Shown here in pieces: positions 1 through 6,858 of a stretch of DNA of 12,882 nucleotides (position 1 is the first letter of the stretch; each line of letters begins with the position of its first letter). Below the pieces are notes generated by a model that had not been told where the DNA came from, did no database searches, and saw only the letters and a program-made list of their open reading frames with translations. The DNA comes from Firmicutes bacterium UBA4874 (GTDB lineage: Bacteria; Bacillota; Clostridia; Caldicoprobacterales; DTU083), in contig DHDO01000028.1 in the NCBI GenBank assembly GCA_002399435.1, forward strand, positions 4,069 to 16,950, in the 5' to 3' direction. Position numbers and translations under genes: made by a program.

Positions 1-93
1 GCGCTTTGGGGAGCTGCTTTTATAATGATCCTTTTCTTAACCAATAAGAAGAACACAGTCATTCGGAAGGGGGTGCGGCATGATGCGATATGA
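1..93 (+). CDS. C-terminal end of a membrane protein, probably an ABC-2-type permease (partial)
   Basis: The frame is open from the left edge to TGA at 91-93 and gives 30 residues. A hydrophobic stretch (ALWGAAFIMILFL) is followed by a basic tail (NKKNTVIRKG), which is how a last transmembrane helix with a cytoplasmic end looks. Its stop lies inside the next gene, a 14-nt overlap with the ATG at 80, so the two are probably translated together. Because the next gene begins with an ABC-2-type permease domain, this is likely a paired permease subunit of the same exporter, but the fragment is too short to assign to a family. The start lies outside the window. Confidence 0.6.
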   Translation, partial: ALWGAAFIMILFLTNKKNTVIRKGVRHDAI

Positions 94-2092
94 AATCAGA
101 AAGATGTTTTGGCATCAGAAAGGGCTGTGGCTGATTCTGCTCTATTTTGTCCTGAGCATTGCCGGACTCCTTTTATTTGACATGCCGACAAATCCTGAGA
201 TAGAGCAAAACAGGGAGGCCTACGACCACTATCTTCAACAGGTGGAGGGAAAATGCACGAAGGAAACGGAGAGCTTTTTGTCAGGGGAAGCTGACCGGAT
301 TGCAAAAGCAAACAGCAGGCTTCAGAACCTTTACGACGACTATTCTGACGGAAAGCTGACGGAAAAGGAATTCACGTCCCAGCTCGCCGGGGCCGGGACA
401 GCCGTCCGCTATCAAAAGGGCTTTGAGCTTGTGTACGGGCAATACAGCGGCATCCGGGAAAACAAGGAAAGCCGATGGTTCCTCTATACCAACGGCTGGG
501 ATGGCCTGCTGTCCCATGACAGCCTGAACCTGCTGTTTGTTCTGCTGCTGCTTCTGCTGATTACCCCGGTATTCTGTCAGGAATACGAAAGCAGAATGAA
601 TGAACTGATCCTGACAGAGCCAAAGGGAGCAAGAAGCCACGCTCTGGATAAAATGATACTCGTCGTGGCGGTGGTCTGTCTGCTCTGCCTGCTGGACAGC
701 AGTATGCGTTTCCTGTTCTATGATTTGAAATATGGACTTCCGCATGGAGATTATCCCCTGCAGAGTCTCTCGTATTTTGCCACGTCCACAAGAGAGGCAA
801 CGCTGGTCGGTGCCTTTCTTGGAATCTTTTTAGGAAAGCTGTTTGGTAGCTTGGGCCTTGCCGCGCTCATCCTGTTTGTCTCGGTCTGTGTCAGAAAATA
901 CGCCCTCACTTTGTTTGTCTGCACGGCTGCGATTTTACTTCCTTATTATGGGTTCTCCCTGTCGTCCGCTAAATACTTCCTTCCGGGTCCTCTTGGATTT
1001 ATGATTTCCACAGGCTTCTTCAGAGGGAGCGAATATCAATATGATGCCGTGCTACAGGAGAAAACGATGGTGTTCCAGGAAATCGGGAGCGCAGTGAGAT
1101 GGCTGCTCGTCGGGATTACTTTATGTCTCATGCTTATCATGGCAGCCATAATCCTGAAAAGGAATACAAATATCTGGTGCGCACGAAGGTCCCGCCGCAT
1201 AAAGAAAACAGTATGCCTGATCCTGCTGCTGTGCCTGAGCACCTCCCTGTTTTCGGGATGTGCTGCGCCAGACACGGTTCAGGAACATCCGCTGTTTAAT
1301 CTGGAGCAGAGCGACACTTTTGAAAATGACAATTATCGGTTTTTTGTAGAGAATCCGAATTCCGATGAGGCTACATGGATGATGGAAAACAAGTCCACCG
1401 GGAAAACTGAAAAGCTAATCCGTAACCCAATGCAGGCGCTCAGTAAGGTACCGGAGGCAATCTACGGGTGCGGCAATTTCGTTTATTACATGCAGATCGA
1501 TTCAGATGTATCCGGATTCTTCACTATTGCTGACCGTTTTTCTGTTGTTGAGGTGGACACCAGGAACTTTTCAAAAAAAATCGTCTTTGAGCGAAATTTG
1601 AATACGAGCCGCAATACATTTTTGAACATAGGCAAGCCGAAAGAACAGGATGTGAAGTTTTTTTCATTCGTCAATGCGCTTTTTCTGGATCATCAGAATT
1701 TCTATTTCATCGGTAACGGACAGGTTTCCAAAGTAAACCGTTTGACAGGAGAAAGGAAGGTCATCATTGAGGCCCCTTTGCTCAAGTCCCTTTCCTTCGA
1801 CGGCGAAAACATTTATTACATCAATGCGGAATCCAAACTTATGAAGTACGATGTTCACACGGACCAGGAAGCGGAGCTTAACGGTATTGTCACGGAATCC
1901 TTTCTTCTGACGGAAAAAGAAGTGATTTTTATGGACCGGCTGGATCAGAACAAGCTCTATGCCATATCGCTGAAAGACGGTTCCAGGCGAAAGATACTCG
2001 ATCAATCGGTTCTGTCGTTTTCGCTGAAAGGAGAAAACATTGTTTATTTAAGTAAGGCCGATCTCAAAGAGCATCAAATCAAGCTGGAATAG
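80..2092 (+). CDS. ABC-2-type permease fused to an internal lipoprotein-like signal and an extracytoplasmic beta-propeller-like domain
   Basis: This 670-residue protein has two parts. Residues 1-360 look like an ABC-2-type exporter permease: one helix at about 16-34, a large polar loop (35-145), then hydrophobic segments near 149-166, 191-209, 241-270, 274-292 and 340-359. A basic stretch (about 360-376) leads into a second signal-like segment (377-393) ending in LFSGC, a lipobox with Cys394. Residues 400-670 are soluble and contain repeated short units (NFYFIGNGQVSKVNR, ENIYYINAESKLMKYD, KLYAISLKDGSRRKIL) typical of DUF5050-like propellers. The basic segment before 377 fits a cytoplasmic side and would place the propeller outside the cell. 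There is no ATG, GTG or TTG in frame between the last permease helix and the signal-like segment, so this reads as one gene. ATG 80 or 83 can serve as start behind AAGGGGGT. The transported substrate is unknown. Confidence 0.75.
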   Translation: MMRYEIRKMFWHQKGLWLILLYFVLSIAGLLLFDMPTNPEIEQNREAYDHYLQQVEGKCTKETESFLSGEADRIAKANSRLQNLYDDYSDGKLTEKEFTSQLAGAGTAVRYQKGFELVYGQYSGIRENKESRWFLYTNGWDGLLSHDSLNLLFVLLLLLLITPVFCQEYESRMNELILTEPKGARSHALDKMILVVAVVCLLCLLDSSMRFLFYDLKYGLPHGDYPLQSLSYFATSTREATLVGAFLGIFLGKLFGSLGLAALILFVSVCVRKYALTLFVCTAAILLPYYGFSLSSAKYFLPGPLGFMISTGFFRGSEYQYDAVLQEKTMVFQEIGSAVRWLLVGITLCLMLIMAAIILKRNTNIWCARRSRRIKKTVCLILLLCLSTSLFSGCAAPDTVQEHPLFNLEQSDTFENDNYRFFVENPNSDEATWMMENKSTGKTEKLIRNPMQALSKVPEAIYGCGNFVYYMQIDSDVSGFFTIADRFSVVEVDTRNFSKKIVFERNLNTSRNTFLNIGKPKEQDVKFFSFVNALFLDHQNFYFIGNGQVSKVNRLTGERKVIIEAPLLKSLSFDGENIYYINAESKLMKYDVHTDQEAELNGIVTESFLLTEKEVIFMDRLDQNKLYAISLKDGSRRKILDQSVLSFSLKGENIVYLSKADLKEHQIKLE

Positions 2093-2096
2093 CACA

Positions 2097-2128
2097 GAAA
2101 ATCTCAGCTCGCGCTGACGCTGATTTTC
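2097..2128. terminator. Candidate bidirectional terminator between convergent genes
   Basis: A hairpin can form from GAAAATC, a two-base bulge, AGC, a 10-nt loop, then GCT and GATTTTC: 10 base pairs in all. A-rich and T-rich arm ends give short T tracts on either strand. It sits just after the permease-propeller stop (2092) and before the end of the convergent ribokinase gene (2225), where a shared terminator is expected. The bulge and the short U tract make it weaker than a classic intrinsic terminator. The rest of the 132-nt gap shows no gene or recognisable element. Confidence 0.4.
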
Positions 2129-2224
2129 ATTAACTATAGGCTGGAATCAAGCCAAGGGAACGCCCATGAAAAATAGCCTTCAAGCTTGTGCGATATTTTG
2201 ATGGGAGCATTGAGGACATATTCA

Positions 2225-3145
2225 TTATTCCTCAAGTTCTTCCCGAAAGGGTATGGAAGTTCTGGCTCCTAATCTTGTAACAACGATTGTTGCAACTTTG
2301 TTGGCAAATTGAATTGCATCCTCCATGCTTTTGCCTTCGGACATTGCGACTGCCAGAGCTGCTGTAAAGGAATCTCCCGCAGCCGTTGTGTCCACTGCTT
2401 TTACACTGGCTACGTGGAATAACTGATGTTTTTCTCCCGTTATCAAAACAGCGCCCTTGCTTCCCCATGTCACCACGAGTGTTTTGACCCCTCTGTCCAG
2501 CAAAACATGAGATGCTTCCACAATCTCTTCCAGTGAGCCAGTACTGTGACCAGTAAGTCTTTGAAGCTCGGTTTCATTTGGCGTTAAGATATCAATTTTT
2601 TCCAAAAAATCGTCCGGAATCCTGTCAGGGGCTGGAGCCGGATTCAAAATAACCGTCTTTTTCCTTTCTTTTGCAGCCTTCACTGCATATTGCACTGCCT
2701 CGATTGGTATCTCCAGCTGCAGGATCAGTATATCACATTGTTCAATCAATTCCATTTGTTTGGCAATCTGATCCACACTGCACATATAGTTTGCTCCGGG
2801 TACAACAACGATGCAATTATTTCCGTCCTGGTTGACATGGATTGATGCGATCCCTGTATGTGTTTCCGGACATCTGTATATATTTTCGACATTCACCCCT
2901 GCTTCGCTTAACCCCTGAATCAATTGCTTTCCATATTCATCTGTTCCGGTAGCTCCAAGCATGGCAACTTTTCCGCCGAGCTTGGCAGCAGCATATGCCT
3001 GATTGGCCCCTTTCCCGCCGGGTACTGTCATAAAACTGGTTCCCATGATGGTTTCACCGATTTCGGGCATACGTGGCATACGAACAACCATATCCATATT
3101 CAGACTGCCAATCACCAATATCTTTTTTCTTTCCAAAACAATCAT
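2225..3145 (-). CDS. rbsK: Ribokinase (PfkB family)
   Basis: Ribokinase phosphorylates D-ribose with ATP to ribose 5-phosphate in the cytoplasm. The 306-residue length is normal for the family. Visible motifs are the N-terminal GSLNMD (about 13-18, sugar contact), first PfkB signature GGKGANQA (43-50), NPAPA (168-172), PNETE (189-193, metal/nucleotide region) and the second signature DTTAAGD (252-258), whose final Asp258 is the expected catalytic base. The DTTAAGD form, as in E. coli RbsK, supports ribokinase over fructokinase, although a related pentose or deoxyribose cannot be excluded. It lies 27 bp downstream of the LacI-kinase fusion on the same strand and is probably in its operon. The only good ribosome binding site (AGGGG) touches the ATG at 3145, so translation may really begin at the TTG at 3134-3136 (codon 4). 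Confidence 0.87.
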   Translation of the reverse strand: MIVLERKKILVIGSLNMDMVVRMPRMPEIGETIMGTSFMTVPGGKGANQAYAAAKLGGKVAMLGATGTDEYGKQLIQGLSEAGVNVENIYRCPETHTGIASIHVNQDGNNCIVVVPGANYMCSVDQIAKQMELIEQCDILILQLEIPIEAVQYAVKAAKERKKTVILNPAPAPDRIPDDFLEKIDILTPNETELQRLTGHSTGSLEEIVEASHVLLDRGVKTLVVTWGSKGAVLITGEKHQLFHVASVKAVDTTAAGDSFTAALAVAMSEGKSMEDAIQFANKVATIVVTRLGARTSIPFREELEE

Positions 3146-3150
3146 CCCCT
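3145..3150 (-). promoter_or_regulatory. Ribosome binding site of rbsK that questions the ATG start
   Basis: On the minus strand AGGGGA runs directly into the ATG at 3145, leaving no usual spacer. The TTG three codons later lies about 8 nt beyond the motif, a normal distance, and gives a protein starting MERKKILVIGS, which matches where ribokinases usually begin. Confidence 0.4.
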
Positions 3151-3172
3151 GTTATTATTCTGAGTATCATTC

Positions 3173-5107
3173 CTAATGATGAATCACTATTCTATTGCCT
3201 GACCGCGGGAGATGGAGCAGACCGCTTTCCCTTTGCCTTATATATGCTTCAAGGCGGGCTCTGTCAACCAGGGAATTTATTACGCCTTCTCCTGCATTGC
3301 AGAATCCAGCTGCGTAGGCGGCAATACGGACCGCCCCTCTCAGATCATATCCGTATAGAAGGTAGGAAGCAAGAGCACTGATAAATGCATCATCGGCGCC
3401 GGTATTGTCCAGGGGCCGAAAGTCCGGAGGCTGAAAGTGTTCCTCCCAATCAGAAGTTTTGACAAGGTACCCCCGCTGCCCAAGAGATAGAATAAATGCT
3501 TTTATTCCAAGGCCCAGAAGGTAATCCGGCTGCTGTTGGCTGCTGCAGCATCCAGGGCAAAGATTGGACAGCTCTCTTTCATTTAGAGCCAAAATATCAA
3601 TGCTTTTCAGAATTTCTTCCGGTATTTTTCGGAAAGCGGAAGGCTTGAGTATTATTTTTGCGCCATATTTGTGGGCTGCCTTACATGCTTCGGAAATGGC
3701 CTCCGCAGGGATATCGCCTTGAATCAGACAGTAGCCGGTATTTTTAAAGAAATGATATCTCTTTCTGATCTCTTCGGCAGTTAAGGTATCATTTGCCCCT
3801 GGCAGTACAGAAATCATGGAGGTTCCGCTGGAATCAACAAAGATATAGGCCCTCCCGGTATCTGTATTACTGCACCGCTGGACTCCCGAAGTCTCGACGC
3901 CATATTGGGCTAAGGCCTGATAGATACGATCCGAATCCACATCCGATCCCACATTTCCAATCAATGTCACCCGATGGCCAAGTTTGGCGGCACCTATGGA
4001 TTGGTTTACACCTTTTCCACCTGCAAAATTCAAGGATGCTGTGAGAGGAGTGGTTTTCTCTTTTTGGGGCAGCTGGGAAGCATAGAGAAAAGTATCGAGG
4101 TGGATGCTTCCCACCACAGTAATTTTTGGTGACAGCTGGTCAAAGGGAATGCCGATGGTAGTCTGGCTATTCAGGTGAAGGTTTTGCACAAAGGATGGAG
4201 GAATACCTGGCTTCCTTTCTATATCTGCGATGATCTTATTACAGATGTAGGATCCGAAATCGGAATTACGGATCATACAACTGGATATCTCTGAGATTTC
4301 CGGAGAGGATATGGACTCAAGCGTATCATTTCGCAGGGAAATCAGGGATACATCCTCTGGTATTGTATATCCAAGCCGTATCATCCGCTGATAAAATTCC
4401 ATTGCCTTCCTATAATGGGAGAAAATAATGCCCGTTACACGGTGGGTACATACTTTTTGAACCAAGTCATGATTCAAGTCAGAAAAAATCAACTCTTTGT
4501 CCATTTTTAGGTGATGATCAAAGAGACACTTTTTATATCCATTCACAAAGGGAACTGCCCGTCGGCTCTGTTTCACCAGGCAGGCAATATGGGAATGCCC
4601 CCGTTTAATCAATTCCTGTGTGATGCGGTAAGAAGCTTCCTCATAAGGGAGGAGAAAGGCGCTGTTCCCTCCATTTGGTCCTATTGTGACAACCGGGATC
4701 TTTAAATCTTCAAAATAGTTGGCAAATTCAAGGCTCTTTTCCGTTACCGGCTCCCATATCACTCCATCCATCTTCATTTTGCACAGAGCAGTAATATTCT
4801 TCAATTCCTGATCCGTATCAGAATAGTTGTTGAATACCAGTGTCCAATAACCGTTCTCCTGCGCTACTTTCATGATGCCGTCCAGTGTTGTGTCAAGTGA
4901 GACGGAAGAATTCAACAGAATGCCTATCAGCCAGGTTTTGGCGGACCTTCGTGCATGGGAGGCGTAGGGTGCATAGTTATATTCCTGTACGATTTTCAAA
5001 ACACGCTGTCGTGTCGCACTGCTGATGGACCCATCTTTTTGATTCACAATTTTTGAAACGGTTGAGGTGGAAACCCCGGCCAACCTTGCAATGTCTCTAA
5101 TATTCAT
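3173..5107 (-). CDS. LacI-family transcriptional regulator fused to a PfkB-family sugar kinase
   Basis: The protein is 644 residues from the ATG at 5107, which follows a strong AGGAGT site by about 7 nt and begins exactly at the LacI helix-turn-helix (MNIRDIARLAGVSTSTVSKIVN). An in-frame ATG at 5185 would add 26 hydrophobic residues and overlap the likely promoter, so it is rejected. Residues 1-58 are the HTH and hinge, and about 60-325 look like the periplasmic-binding-type effector domain. From about 329 to the end is a complete PfkB kinase: GSIHLD (333-338), GGKGVNQS (363-370), LNERE (508-512), and DNTGADD (567-573) with probable catalytic Asp573. Two changes stand out: the anion-hole GAGD is GADD, and the usual NPAPA is KPSA. 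It probably binds the divergent region and controls this operon and the ECF operon; whether the kinase half is active or only a sensor is unknown. Confidence 0.85.
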   Translation of the reverse strand: MNIRDIARLAGVSTSTVSKIVNQKDGSISSATRQRVLKIVQEYNYAPYASHARRSAKTWLIGILLNSSVSLDTTLDGIMKVAQENGYWTLVFNNYSDTDQELKNITALCKMKMDGVIWEPVTEKSLEFANYFEDLKIPVVTIGPNGGNSAFLLPYEEASYRITQELIKRGHSHIACLVKQSRRAVPFVNGYKKCLFDHHLKMDKELIFSDLNHDLVQKVCTHRVTGIIFSHYRKAMEFYQRMIRLGYTIPEDVSLISLRNDTLESISSPEISEISSCMIRNSDFGSYICNKIIADIERKPGIPPSFVQNLHLNSQTTIGIPFDQLSPKITVVGSIHLDTFLYASQLPQKEKTTPLTASLNFAGGKGVNQSIGAAKLGHRVTLIGNVGSDVDSDRIYQALAQYGVETSGVQRCSNTDTGRAYIFVDSSGTSMISVLPGANDTLTAEEIRKRYHFFKNTGYCLIQGDIPAEAISEACKAAHKYGAKIILKPSAFRKIPEEILKSIDILALNERELSNLCPGCCSSQQQPDYLLGLGIKAFILSLGQRGYLVKTSDWEEHFQPPDFRPLDNTGADDAFISALASYLLYGYDLRGAVRIAAYAAGFCNAGEGVINSLVDRARLEAYIRQRESGLLHLPRSGNRIVIHH

Positions 5108-5144
5108 TGCTTGACTCCTGTCCAGATATTTGTCTATGGATATC

Positions 5145-5173
5145 AGTATAACACAAATAAACAGGGATAATAA
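5145..5173 (-). promoter_or_regulatory. Candidate promoter of the LacI-kinase/rbsK operon
   Basis: Reading the minus strand, TATACT (-10, positions 5150-5145) is preceded by TGT, an extended -10 element. A weak TTATTA (-35, 5173-5168) lies 17 nt upstream. The expected transcript start, near 5138, gives a leader of about 30 nt before the ATG at 5107. Confidence 0.5.
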
Positions 5174-5185
5174 ATGAGAACTCAT
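5174..5185. promoter_or_regulatory. Inverted repeat ATGAG-AA-CTCAT next to the minus-strand -35
   Basis: Two perfect 5-base arms are separated by two bases and abut the -35 of the candidate minus-strand promoter, a position where a bound repressor would block polymerase. It could be an autoregulatory operator of the LacI-kinase protein. A short dyad in AT-rich DNA can also arise by chance. Confidence 0.3.
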
Positions 5186-5252
5186 ATTCGCACCTGGCGT
5201 TTGCTAACTATTTTCAGGCTTTGCCATTTTCCTGCAGCAGCAGAATATTTTT

Positions 5253-5280
5253 GCAACAAAATGTTTTACGAAAATGTTGC
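5253..5280. promoter_or_regulatory. 28-bp inverted repeat, candidate LacI-type operator
   Basis: Perfect 6-base arms GCAACA (5253-5258) and TGTTGC (5275-5280) flank 16 bases that contain the smaller dyad TTTT-ACG-AAAA. The same stretch carries AAAATGTT twice, 13 bp apart. The right arm overlaps the candidate -35 of the plus-strand ECF promoter, so binding here would repress the ECF operon. The link to the neighbouring LacI protein is inference. Confidence 0.42.
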
Positions 5281-5305
5281 TTATTCTATGGCATAGTGTT
5301 AAAAT
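5277..5305 (+). promoter_or_regulatory. Candidate promoter of the ECF transporter operon
   Basis: TTGCTT (5277-5282) and TAAAAT (5300-5305) are spaced by exactly 17 nt, as for a housekeeping sigma factor; the -10 matches the consensus at five of six bases and the -35 at three. Transcription would start near 5312 and leave a leader of about 60 nt before the ATG at 5371. No riboswitch-like structure was recognised in that leader. Confidence 0.45.
5286..5296. promoter_or_regulatory. Dyad CTATG-G-CATAG within the promoter spacer
   Basis: A perfect 5-base inverted repeat around one central base lies between the -35 and -10 of the candidate ECF promoter. A protein bound there would occlude the promoter. 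It differs in sequence from the 5253-5280 repeat, so it may be a site for another factor or chance. Confidence 0.3.
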
Positions 5306-5370
5306 TAAGTTAGAAAAACAGTTTAGGAAAATACTTTCGTTTGGGAGAGTCCAGAAAGGATTGACGATAT

Positions 5371-5970
5371 ATGGGAATTATAAAAGATCAATTTACCACG
5401 AAGTCGCTTGTTCTTATCCCCATAGCGGTAGGAATTAACCTGATAGGGGGGACGCTGTGTTCCCTGCTGAAACTGCCCCTGTTTCTGGACATGATAGGGA
5501 CAATTCTTATTGCATGTCTTTCTGGTCCCTGGATCGCTGCCATTTGTGGCCTGGTAACAAATATCTTTCTCGCACTTGTTGCAAATCCCGTATATCTGCC
5601 CTATTCAGTGGTCAGTATGCTATGTGGACTGGTTACCGGATTTATGGTGAGATCAGGCTTTTTCGAAAGCAAATGGAAAGCGGTCATTACCTGTCTGGTA
5701 TGTACCGTGACGAACACTATTTCAGCATCCTTAATAACCTTTTTTGTTTATGGCGGCGCGACGGGCATTAACGGCACTTCTTTTTTTACCGCCGCGATGA
5801 TTGCTGCTACAAAGGAGATACTATTCTCGGTGCTTTCCACATCCATGCTTGAAAACCTCATTGACAAGGGAATTGTGTTTGCTATTGTGTACTCGTTAAT
5901 GAGCAAAATACCCCGGAGATTTCTCTCCCAATACTCCGTTTCCATAAGAAAGAGACCGGCTGAAACGTAA
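5371..5970 (+). CDS. ECF transporter substrate-binding S component
   Basis: The 199-residue, very hydrophobic protein has about six membrane segments (roughly 12-32, 38-50, 52-70, 76-94, 103-127, 163-179) and a short basic tail, the size and layout of ECF S components. The LPLFLDMIGTILIACLSGPW stretch (35-54) and the ENLIDKG segment before the last helix resemble S components of Clostridia. S components bind the substrate in the membrane and tumble to deliver it with EcfT and the two ATPases, all of which are encoded directly downstream, so this is a dedicated (group I) system. The start is the ATG 10 nt after AAAGGA. Substrate cannot be read from the sequence; the kinase and ribokinase neighbours suggest a sugar, riboside or similar compound rather than a metal. 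This is the first gene of the plus-strand operon. Confidence 0.83.
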   Translation: MGIIKDQFTTKSLVLIPIAVGINLIGGTLCSLLKLPLFLDMIGTILIACLSGPWIAAICGLVTNIFLALVANPVYLPYSVVSMLCGLVTGFMVRSGFFESKWKAVITCLVCTVTNTISASLITFFVYGGATGINGTSFFTAAMIAATKEILFSVLSTSMLENLIDKGIVFAIVYSLMSKIPRRFLSQYSVSIRKRPAET

Positions 5971-6019
5971 AACGGGTTCATGAAGGTTATTACCTCATGA
6001 AACGGGTTCATGCAGGATA
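5970..6019 (+). repeat. Imperfect tandem direct repeat, 30-bp period
   Basis: AAACGGGTTCATGAAGGTTA (5970-5989) recurs as AAACGGGTTCATGCAGGATA (6000-6019), identical at 18 of 20 bases, in the 85-nt gap between the S component and ecfT. The first copy starts on the last base of the S-component stop codon. Confidence 0.75.
5977..6001 (+). other. Stable mRNA hairpin between S component and ecfT
   Basis: TTCATGA, a bulged A, GGT, loop TATT, ACC, TCATGAA: ten base pairs with a tetraloop. There is no U-run after it, so it is unlikely to terminate fully. It may protect the upstream message or set different expression levels for the S component and the energizing module. It is built partly from the direct repeats. 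Confidence 0.5.
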
Positions 6020-6055
6020 CGCCATTAAATCGGAGTCATACTGGAGGTTTATACA

Positions 6056-6844
6056 ATGGAGATGTCAAATGACTTTGTTCCCAAAAACACTATCATAGAA
6101 AAAATGAATCCCAATACAAAATTACTGGCGATTATCTCACTGGGAATCAGTACGTTGATCTTTCCAAATCCTGCACTGGGTCTTGGAGTATTGATCTTTC
6201 TGTTTGTTGTTTCCTGCATTGCGAAAATACAGAAGACATTTTTAAAGGTGGTATTGGGTTTTGGGATCCCCATTACGGTTATGCTTCTGTTTATACAGGG
6301 GCTGTACAGCCCTAAAAACAAAACCATTATTGCAGATCTGGGGTTTGCGCAGATGGGATTGGAAGGCGTTTTGTATGCGCTTAAAATTGTAGTAACGCTT
6401 CTTGTATTCCTCGGGGCATTCCTGCTGATGAACAAAACGACCCATATCAGTAATTTAGTAGCTGCACTGACCGATCTTGGGCTCCCCAACAAAGCAGGAT
6501 ATCTGGTTCTGGCAACTTTGAATGTCGTTCCCCAGATGCAGAAGCGTATGTCTGTTATCAGGCAATCGCAGGAAGCCAGAGGGGTTGAGACCCAGGGAGG
6601 GCTGTTCAACAGGATTAAGGCATACATTCCCCTTCTGGGTCCGGTGATTCTGTCTTCGCTGATCGATATGCAGGAGAGGGGAATGACACTGGAGACGAGA
6701 GGCTTTGGAATAAATGGAGTCCGGCGCACGACTTATGTCAAAGCAACAAGGTCCCCGATGGATAAGCCATTGAATGTCATTTTGATTTTGTTTCTGCTTA
6801 TTGTCCTAATTCTGACATTGCTGATGAAGTTCGGTATTCTGTAA
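6056..6844 (+). CDS. ecfT: ECF transporter transmembrane coupling protein EcfT
   Basis: EcfT is the membrane scaffold that couples ATP hydrolysis by the two ATPases to movement of the S component. The 262-residue protein has hydrophobic segments near 22-36, 40-56, 62-82, 105-125 and 240-260. In the cytoplasmic part between them are the two family coupling motifs, ARG (174-176, in SQEARGVET) and TRG (214-216, in LETRGFGI), which dock into grooves of the ATPases. Length and motifs fit the CbiQ/EcfT family. GGAGGT lies 7 nt before the ATG at 6056. The gene is 14 nt upstream of ecfA1, in the usual S-T-A-A' order. Confidence 0.9.
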   Translation: MEMSNDFVPKNTIIEKMNPNTKLLAIISLGISTLIFPNPALGLGVLIFLFVVSCIAKIQKTFLKVVLGFGIPITVMLLFIQGLYSPKNKTIIADLGFAQMGLEGVLYALKIVVTLLVFLGAFLLMNKTTHISNLVAALTDLGLPNKAGYLVLATLNVVPQMQKRMSVIRQSQEARGVETQGGLFNRIKAYIPLLGPVILSSLIDMQERGMTLETRGFGINGVRRTTYVKATRSPMDKPLNVILILFLLIVLILTLLMKFGIL

Positions 6845-6858
6845 GGAAGGGAGATAGC

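Noticed and set aside
1139..2092. Separate lipoprotein gene starting at the internal ATG 1139
   Set aside because: No ribosome binding site precedes it, and the frame is continuous with the permease. No other ATG, GTG or TTG occurs between it and the signal segment.
5108..5185. Upstream ATG at 5185 as start of the LacI-kinase gene
   Set aside because: It adds 26 hydrophobic residues before the HTH, has no good ribosome binding site, and covers the candidate promoter. The ATG at 5107 has AGGAGT at proper distance and matches the LacI N terminus.
5253..5280. Catabolite-responsive (CcpA cre) site
   Set aside because: The repeat does not fit the WTGNAANCGNWNNCW pattern on either strand.
5306..5370. 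Riboswitch in the leader of the ECF operon
   Set aside because: The leader is short (about 60 nt) and AT-rich, and no conserved riboswitch core or terminator hairpin was recognised.
5977..6001. Intrinsic terminator between S component and ecfT
   Set aside because: The hairpin is not followed by a T-run and the downstream genes have no clear promoter of their own.
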